Origin: Candidatus Auribacterota bacterium
GTDB taxonomy: Bacteria > Auribacterota > JAFGBW01
DNA: 10,241 bases
Assembly: GCA_016932965.1 (NCBI GenBank)
Contig: JAFGBW010000137.1
Location: forward strand, 1-10,241
Reading direction: 5' to 3'
The translations under genes were made by a program, and so were the position numbers. Positions within the stretch are counted from its first letter, which is position 1; each line of letters starts with the position of its first letter. Below are positions 6,055-10,241 of the stretch, in pieces. Under the pieces are notes generated by a model. The model was not told where the DNA came from. It worked only from the letters and a program-made list of their open reading frames with translations, and ran no database searches.

Positions 6055-7554
6055 ATGATGAAAGCTGTCCATATTCTTATCGCAGCTAACTTATTGTTAT
6101 GGGCGTGGATTCCAGCGGTGTGTCAATCCGCTGAATTCAATACGGACAATCGATTTGCCTGCCCTATCCATGATTCATTTCTTGCACCCAAATCCAGGCT
6201 CGACAAAGTCAGCAGTGAAATGAGAGCCAGGACAAGACGAAAACAGCAATATGCAGATGTACAGACCATCGAAATCATGAAAATGATCAAATTGCCTCCG
6301 GAAATAAAACGCGAGATAATCAGCAGGATCCGGTGGGAAGTCATGCCCGGACCCGGAGAAGTATCCGGCAGAAATGTCATCATCACATTAAAAAAACCCC
6401 TTCTAATCGGAGGAAGAAGATATAAGGCGATCAGGATCAAAGGGATCGTTTATAAAGACGGGGAAACCGGGGAAGTCTCGCCTCCCATCATGGAATCTTT
6501 CAATTCAGGCACCCAGCCGACGGAATATCAGATCTTAAGAAATGGAAAAATCGAGATCCGCGACATCCACCTATCCCCCAAAGGCGGAATGTATCTGGAA
6601 CAAGCTGAAAATAATTTCCTGATGAACGAAGATCTAAACAAGCTGGGTTTGACCACCCTGCTTCCGATCGGCTATGGCTGTTATCCGAACATGAGCCTGC
6701 ATGACAAGCAAATCGGCTTCGTCATCTATGGAGTGGAGGAAACAACCGATGCCAGGCTTGAGGATGATATAAGGAAAATGCGGCGGCAAGGCCTGACAGA
6801 AACAAGACCCCAAACTGACGGGATTGCGGAATTCATCCGGGAATATTCTCAAATCATGTATCGTTTTGGAAGACGCCTCAGACAGATGCATGATGCCGGG
6901 TATGCCCATTTTGCAACGCATATCAACAACGCTTATTTTTCCGGTGATGAGATTTATTTCTGCGATCTGGATCATGTAAGAAAAAAAACAGGAAAAAGGG
7001 ACTCCAAACCGTTTTCCTTTTTCCAGTTCCGCGATTATAAAAATGCCATCTCCTCTCTGCAAAGAAAATTCATGCCCATTTTTTTTCTCAGAACAAGGAA
7101 TCCGGACGGCACCCGCTTTTCATGGAGAAATTATTCACAGTTTCTGAATCTGTATTACGGTCTCATGGAGGAATATCAGCTTTATCCGCATTATTCCTTC
7201 ATGGCCGGATACTTTCATGATGACAGCAGTATGCAGTACCAGCCGGGCCAGCGTTTGACCCGGCAAAGAAGCCGGCTGTTTTCACAGCTTTCCGATCTGC
7301 AGATATTCGAATCGGATATGGAAAGCTTCGAAGTATGGAGAAGTGTTTTAAATGGAACTGGAGTCGCAAAAACAAGAGACGGAACCGCAAGAGAAATATG
7401 GCCTGGGAATTCGGAAATCGTATTGGATGATCAGGACGGAACTCTTGATGGCGGGGCTGACCGGTTTGTTTATGACGATGTCATGAGAGTAAGAAGCAAG
7501 AAAAATATCCCTCCTTCCCGAAAACGCTCCCGCATGACAAGAACAGCTTCGTAA
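6055..7554 (+). CDS. Exported protein-kinase-like (pseudokinase-type) protein
   Basis: The 499-residue product starts at one of two tandem ATGs (6055 or 6058), with no Shine-Dalgarno site. Residues 1-26 form a signal peptide ending CQSA, and LAPKSR occurs at 43-48, so the protein should be exported. The middle reads like a protein-kinase-like fold. It has a GGRRYKAIRIKG segment (119-130) resembling the nucleotide-loop and lysine strand, and a helix EQAENNFLMNEDLNKLG (from 182) resembling helix C. RRLRQMHDAGYAHFATHINNAYF (273-295, with a catalytic-loop layout) is followed by the metal-binding-type CDLDH (303-307). Aligned to H-R-D-x-K-x-x-N, the loop is H285-F-A-T-H-x-N-N292: Asn is kept, but the catalytic Asp is Ala287 and the Lys is His289. 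It is therefore either inactive as a classical kinase or works by altered chemistry, as shown for SelO and SidJ among kinase-fold proteins. The C-terminus is very basic (about 478-499). The gene calling is firm; the fold is inferred from motif order. Confidence 0.85.
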   Translation: MMKAVHILIAANLLLWAWIPAVCQSAEFNTDNRFACPIHDSFLAPKSRLDKVSSEMRARTRRKQQYADVQTIEIMKMIKLPPEIKREIISRIRWEVMPGPGEVSGRNVIITLKKPLLIGGRRYKAIRIKGIVYKDGETGEVSPPIMESFNSGTQPTEYQILRNGKIEIRDIHLSPKGGMYLEQAENNFLMNEDLNKLGLTTLLPIGYGCYPNMSLHDKQIGFVIYGVEETTDARLEDDIRKMRRQGLTETRPQTDGIAEFIREYSQIMYRFGRRLRQMHDAGYAHFATHINNAYFSGDEIYFCDLDHVRKKTGKRDSKPFSFFQFRDYKNAISSLQRKFMPIFFLRTRNPDGTRFSWRNYSQFLNLYYGLMEEYQLYPHYSFMAGYFHDDSSMQYQPGQRLTRQRSRLFSQLSDLQIFESDMESFEVWRSVLNGTGVAKTRDGTAREIWPGNSEIVLDDQDGTLDGGADRFVYDDVMRVRSKKNIPPSRKRSRMTRTAS

Positions 7555-7586
7555 TTTTTTATAGAATATAACTTAATGAGCAAAAA

Positions 7587-7727
7587 ATGAACATCGTCAG
7601 ATATATTTTCTCGTTCTTTTTTATGTTTTTTTTCACATCATCTATATTTCCCTTAACCGATACTTTTTTTCTCCCGTTTCAATCGTCATTTCCTGATCAT
7701 GTTATGACTCCTTCATTGATCCCCTGA
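7587..7727 (+). CDS. Possible small hydrophobic exported or membrane peptide
   Basis: A 46-codon frame begins at ATG 7587, 32 bases after the kinase-like gene. Residues 1-20 are one basic residue followed by a Phe-rich hydrophobic run (RYIFSFFFMFFF), then a Ser/Pro/Phe-rich tail. This could be a signal or membrane peptide, but T-rich DNA produces Phe-rich frames by chance. There is no clear ribosome site; only TGAG lies upstream. No family is recognised. Confidence 0.2.
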   Translation: MNIVRYIFSFFFMFFFTSSIFPLTDTFFLPFQSSFPDHVMTPSLIP

Positions 7728-7767
7728 TTCAAAAGATCAGATTAAATAGAAAAAAATTTAACACAAC

Positions 7768-7872
7768 ATGAATAAAACAAAAACTTTTTCTTTCTTTTCT
7801 GTGGAAAACTGGGGAATGCCCACTCTAAAATTTCAAATGAAAAGGAGGCTGAGACGCCGTGATAATAGATAA
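7768..7872 (+). CDS. Candidate RiPP precursor peptide (34 residues)
   Basis: The frame starts at ATG 7768 and ends at TAA 7870-7872, 21 bases before the end of the convergent B2-like peptidase gene. The start is MNKTKTFSFF and the middle contains W-G-M-P-T-L, matching the spacing of the Y-x-x-P-x-L leader motif that lasso-type systems use for recognition, with Trp for Tyr. The C-terminal 11 residues are strongly basic (KRRLRRRDNR). The later G-x-F and T(-2) features of true lasso leaders are absent. There is no Shine-Dalgarno site, and it lies opposite the operon strand. The antisense frame at 7742-7879 also shows a W-x-x-P-x-F, which warns that the match could be chance. Confidence 0.25.
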   Translation: MNKTKTFSFFSVENWGMPTLKFQMKRRLRRRDNR

Positions 7873-7893
7873 AACGCATTTGACCAGGAGAGA

Positions 7894-8319
7894 TTACGGT
7901 TTGATCCAGTAACGGATGCCGTTCTCCGGGGAGGAGGTCCACTGCGCTGAATAGGTCAGCTTTGGATTGTCCTTTTCTTCAAAAGGCTCGTCGTTCAGAG
8001 TCAGCCAGCAATGCGCCCGGACTCTTCCCTCTGTTTCCGCCCAGTTCCTGCATCCGAAATTCAATATAAGCGGCACCCCCCTTTTACGAAGAACCGATGC
8101 CAGAGTATATGAACGATAAAAACAAATTCCGGGTTTCCAAAACAGAAAAATCCTGACCCAGAATAAAACCCAGAATCGTATCCGTTTTTCCTCCTCCGAA
8201 GAAAGCGGACGTTCTTCTGCAACAGGAGGAAGAGCCATGCTGGAACCCGGCTTCATGCTTCTTTTGATTTTCCAGGCACTTAACATCTGGCCAACGGATT
8301 CTCTGAAACAGGTCGTCAT
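7894..8319 (-). CDS. Lasso-peptide-B2-like transglutaminase-fold peptidase
   Basis: The 141-residue product matches the Transglut_core3 / lasso peptide B2 family (leader peptidases such as the McjB C-terminal domain) in length and in motif order. C66 sits in a C-x-x-R-S-x-x-L-x-x-x-L-R-x-x-G segment (CFYRSYTLASVLRKRG, 66-81). After the NFG turn (87-89) comes A102-H103-C-W, 37 residues after the Cys, close to the 36 in McjB from memory. The acidic triad member is probably E115 or D117. The catalytic set thus looks intact. These enzymes cut the leader from a ribosomally made peptide in the cytoplasm. The start ATG at 8319 overlaps the stop of the ABC exporter gene as ATGA, with GAGGA 4 bases upstream, so the two are translationally coupled. 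The family call is strong. The substrate is unknown, and whether the product is a lasso peptide is not shown because no cyclase is in view. Confidence 0.88.
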   Translation of the reverse strand: MTTCFRESVGQMLSAWKIKRSMKPGSSMALPPVAEERPLSSEEEKRIRFWVLFWVRIFLFWKPGICFYRSYTLASVLRKRGVPLILNFGCRNWAETEGRVRAHCWLTLNDEPFEEKDNPKLTYSAQWTSSPENGIRYWIKP

Positions 8320-10064
8320 GGATTCCTCACAGGTGAAAGCATGCGTCCTTTGTTCAAATGAATATGCATCTGCCCCAGTTCGATGAGGAACGGATCATGG
8401 GTAACCAGTACAATCGTCCGGTTTGAATGCACAGACAAAATCGTGTCGCGCAGTCGTGTCCGGCTTTCTTCGTCCAGCATGGCAGACGGCTCGTCCATAA
8501 GAAAAATATCCGGATCATGCAACAGGGCTCTGGCAATGGTCAGACGCTGGCGTTCCCCGCCGGATATCATTTCTCCCCGGTTGCCTACGGGCGTTTCCAG
8601 CCCCTTGTAAAAAACACAGGTGTCATCCCAGAGCAGAGCTTCCCGCATCACCTGGATCATTCTTTCCTCCCCGGCGTCAGGAGATCCGTAAACCAGATTA
8701 TCCCGGACGGTTCCGTTCAATAATATGGGTTCCTGAATCACGATTCCCAGCCGCTTTCTCCAGGAAGAACCCTTAAACGTCCGCAGGTTTTCACCATCGA
8801 TCCGGATGACCCCCTCAGATGGACGGATGAATCCCGCCATTAAACTGAGCAGAGTGCTTTTTCCGCTTCCGGAAGGCCCCTGCACCACCACGATTTTTCC
8901 GGCCGGGATTTCCAGATGAATGGATTCTAAAATGTTTTTTTCGCCGGCCCGGTAAGTCACATTTTGAAATATCATTTTCTCCCTGAAAGGCAGAGGATCT
9001 TTTGCATCCGGGAGGTCTTGTTCGATTTCCTTCTGGTCTAGAAAGTCAAAAATCCTTTTGGCGCTCGCTATTGAAATGCGAAGGGAGAGATATAAGGTAG
9101 CCAGAGATTCCAGTGGATAAGTCGCCGTGGGAAGTAAAAGCGCCATTTTCACCAGGGAATCACCCGTGAGGGAATGCCTGACTAACACCTCATACCCCCC
9201 TACTGTTAAAAGCAGCGCTTCCGAAAGCGTAAAAAGGCAGGTGATGAGCTGGGGAACCAGCGAACGGACCACCGCGTACTTCACTGAGGCTTTGGACAGG
9301 GCATCAGCCGATTCATCAAAACGGCTGATTTCCCGGTCTTCCATGGCCATGCTTCTGGACAAAATGACACTGGATAAGTATTCCGTGAGATGACCCTGAA
9401 GATGGGCCATTTTTTCCATGAGAATCCGCGACAATTTTTCGATGTGACGTCCGCCCTTATGGATGATGAACCCGCTCAACAGCAGAAAAATAAATATCAT
9501 GACCGTGAGACGGACGGACAAAGAGCACATGAGCGTAACGGCCAATATCAGGCGTACCGGCTGCATAAAAAGACGGTCGGCGATATCGATCAACGCCATT
9601 TCAAGCTGATCAGCATCCCGGCTGAATAAACTCGCGATTTCGCCGGGACGAAATCGTCTGGAAAAGGAAAGATTGAGCAGCGTCAAATGCTCGAACATCT
9701 GAACACGGATTTTCCATATGATCCGTTGATTCATTCTGGAAAATAAAAATGCCTTTGCTACCCGGAACACCACCGTCAAAATACCCGATATAGTCAGGAT
9801 TCCCATTCCAATCAACAAAGCAGAATACGGGGAGCATGAAAGAAAAAAACGTTCAGTGACCTGATTTAAAAAACGCGCAAAAGATCCGACTCCTTCGTTA
9901 GAAGACAAGGCGCCTGTTCCGGTTAAAAGCCGCTGAATAAACTCCGCTCCTATCCAGATCGAAACAGCCTGAAGCGACACGACAACAAGGGAAAATAACG
10001 ATGTCAGCAGAATCCACGGCCAAAAAGGTTTGAGATAGGACAGGAGTCTGGAACAAACGCGCAT
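8316..10064 (-). CDS. ABC exporter half-transporter (fused membrane and ATPase domains)
   Basis: The 582-residue product has the usual layout of a type IV ABC exporter. An N-terminal membrane domain has about six helices (residues ~15-320), and the ATPase domain runs from about residue 365. ATPase motifs are complete: Walker A GPSGSGKST (396-404, K402), a Q-loop in VIQEP, the signature SGGERQ (501-506), Walker B IFLMDEP (520-526, E525), the D-loop SAMLDE (527-532) and the switch His in VTHD (H556). It should act as a homodimer in the inner membrane. There is no N-terminal C39 peptidase domain, which fits a separate leader peptidase: the B2-like gene overlaps its stop by 4 bases. Lasso and related peptide clusters carry exporters of this type, and the coupling suggests export of the peptide product. 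A general lipid or drug exporter cannot be excluded by the protein alone. Confidence 0.93.
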   Translation of the reverse strand: MRVCSRLLSYLKPFWPWILLTSLFSLVVVSLQAVSIWIGAEFIQRLLTGTGALSSNEGVGSFARFLNQVTERFFLSCSPYSALLIGMGILTISGILTVVFRVAKAFLFSRMNQRIIWKIRVQMFEHLTLLNLSFSRRFRPGEIASLFSRDADQLEMALIDIADRLFMQPVRLILAVTLMCSLSVRLTVMIFIFLLLSGFIIHKGGRHIEKLSRILMEKMAHLQGHLTEYLSSVILSRSMAMEDREISRFDESADALSKASVKYAVVRSLVPQLITCLFTLSEALLLTVGGYEVLVRHSLTGDSLVKMALLLPTATYPLESLATLYLSLRISIASAKRIFDFLDQKEIEQDLPDAKDPLPFREKMIFQNVTYRAGEKNILESIHLEIPAGKIVVVQGPSGSGKSTLLSLMAGFIRPSEGVIRIDGENLRTFKGSSWRKRLGIVIQEPILLNGTVRDNLVYGSPDAGEERMIQVMREALLWDDTCVFYKGLETPVGNRGEMISGGERQRLTIARALLHDPDIFLMDEPSAMLDEESRTRLRDTILSVHSNRTIVLVTHDPFLIELGQMHIHLNKGRMLSPVRNP

Positions 10065-10067
10065 GGA

Positions 10068-10241
10068 TTATTCCGCCCGGAGTATTCCGAGGATATCCAG
10101 TTTACGGACTCTAAGAGACGGGATGATTCCGGCCGTCAGACCACCGGCACTGCAGACTAAAATCGGCAGGATGATGCCTTTCAATCCAAAATAGGGTTGT
10201 AATTGCGAGGCTTCCGGAACCCTTTGTGCAATCAGATGGCA
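10068..10241 (-). CDS. FtsX/MacB-type ABC permease, C-terminal end (partial)
   Basis: The reading frame enters from the right edge and ends with TAA at 10068-10070, giving 57 codons. The translated end has a hydrophobic helix followed by AGIIPSLRVRKLDILGILRAE (split here as AGIIPSLRVRK and LDILGILRAE). This is the classical last turn of MacB/LolE-type permeases, G-x-x-P-[SA]-x-x-A-x-x-x-x-P-x-x-x-L-R-x-E, with a modest substitution at the 'P' position. The partner ATPase should be encoded nearby, probably upstream and outside the window. The stop lies 3 bases before the start of the ABC exporter gene, so the three minus-strand genes form a tight operon. MacB-type permeases drive export or mechanical envelope work, including peptide and lipoprotein transport. 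The N-terminal part is off the window, so the subtype is unresolved. Confidence 0.85.
   Translation of the reverse strand, partial: CHLIAQRVPEASQLQPYFGLKGIILPILVCSAGGLTAGIIPSLRVRKLDILGILRAE

Larger units (their letters stand above)
7555..7893. other. AT-rich gap between convergent genes, with tiny ORFs
   Basis: The 339 bases between the kinase-like gene and the B2-like peptidase gene are T- and A-rich and hold only very short open frames. On the plus strand these are 7587-7727 (46 residues) and 7768-7872 (34 residues). On the minus strand there is 7742-7879 (45 residues), directly after the peptidase gene and antisense to the 34-residue frame. No strong intrinsic terminator was found. CTGAT/ATCAG around 7724-7740 is only a 5-bp stem. 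An AGGAGG at 7843-7848 is not followed by a convincing gene. Confidence 0.6.

Noticed and set aside
7859-7912. 17-codon GTG frame behind AGGAGG at 7843-7848
   Set aside because: The spacing of 10 bases is long, the frame runs into the antisense end of the peptidase gene, and the peptide shows no leader motif.
8383-8723. Open frames opposite the ATPase domain of the ABC exporter
   Set aside because: They are antisense to intact Walker B, signature and switch motifs, which are decisive for the minus strand. The same holds for 9127-9629.
7894-10241. Calling this a lasso peptide cluster outright
   Set aside because: No asparagine-synthetase-like cyclase and no PqqD-like protein are present, and the best precursor candidate lacks key leader residues. 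Only the B2-like peptidase supports it.
1-10241. CRISPR arrays, insertion sequences, tRNA and rRNA genes
   Set aside because: No regularly spaced repeats, transposase motifs, terminal repeat pairs or recognisable RNA gene sequences were seen.

Overview
The window comes from a diderm bacterium. It holds an AsmA-family envelope protein, several exported proteins with cleavable signal peptides, and bacterial gene structure with overlapping stops and starts and some clear Shine-Dalgarno sites. Two exported proteins carry a short 'LAP-K' motif just after the signal peptide. From memory, motifs like this are frequent in exported proteins of Omnitrophota and related lineages. That assignment is tentative, and nothing in the window (no rRNA or marker gene) proves it.

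Layout. Bases 1-90 may hold the last codons of an upstream plus-strand gene. Then come, on the plus strand, an exported 2H-phosphoesterase-like protein with one degenerate catalytic motif (159-992), an AsmA-family protein (1116-3077) and a small double zinc-ribbon protein (3134-3562). Two minus-strand genes follow: a DUF805 membrane protein (3567-3914), convergent with the zinc-ribbon gene, and an exported protein with five C-terminal MORN-type repeats (4007-5569). A 485-base divergent intergenic region holds repeats and possible regulatory DNA. Next is an exported protein-kinase-like protein lacking the catalytic Asp (6055-7554, plus).

After an AT-rich gap of about 340 bases with tiny ORFs, the right end is a tight minus-strand operon. 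Reading leftwards, it encodes the C-terminus of an FtsX/MacB-type permease (10068-10241, cut by the window edge), a complete ABC exporter half-transporter (8316-10064) and a lasso-peptide-B2-like transglutaminase-fold peptidase (7894-8319). The permease and exporter are 3 bases apart, and the exporter and peptidase overlap by 4 bases.

This operon is the most interesting part. A B2-type leader peptidase coupled to an ABC exporter is the core of a peptide (RiPP) maturation and export system. No lasso cyclase or PqqD-like recognition protein is visible, so either the rest lies beyond the right edge or this is a non-lasso variant. The AT-rich gap contains a 34-residue ORF with a W-x-x-P-x-L pattern like the Y-x-x-P-x-L of lasso leader peptides. 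It is a weak but testable precursor candidate. The left half looks like envelope and exported-protein housekeeping without an evident common pathway.
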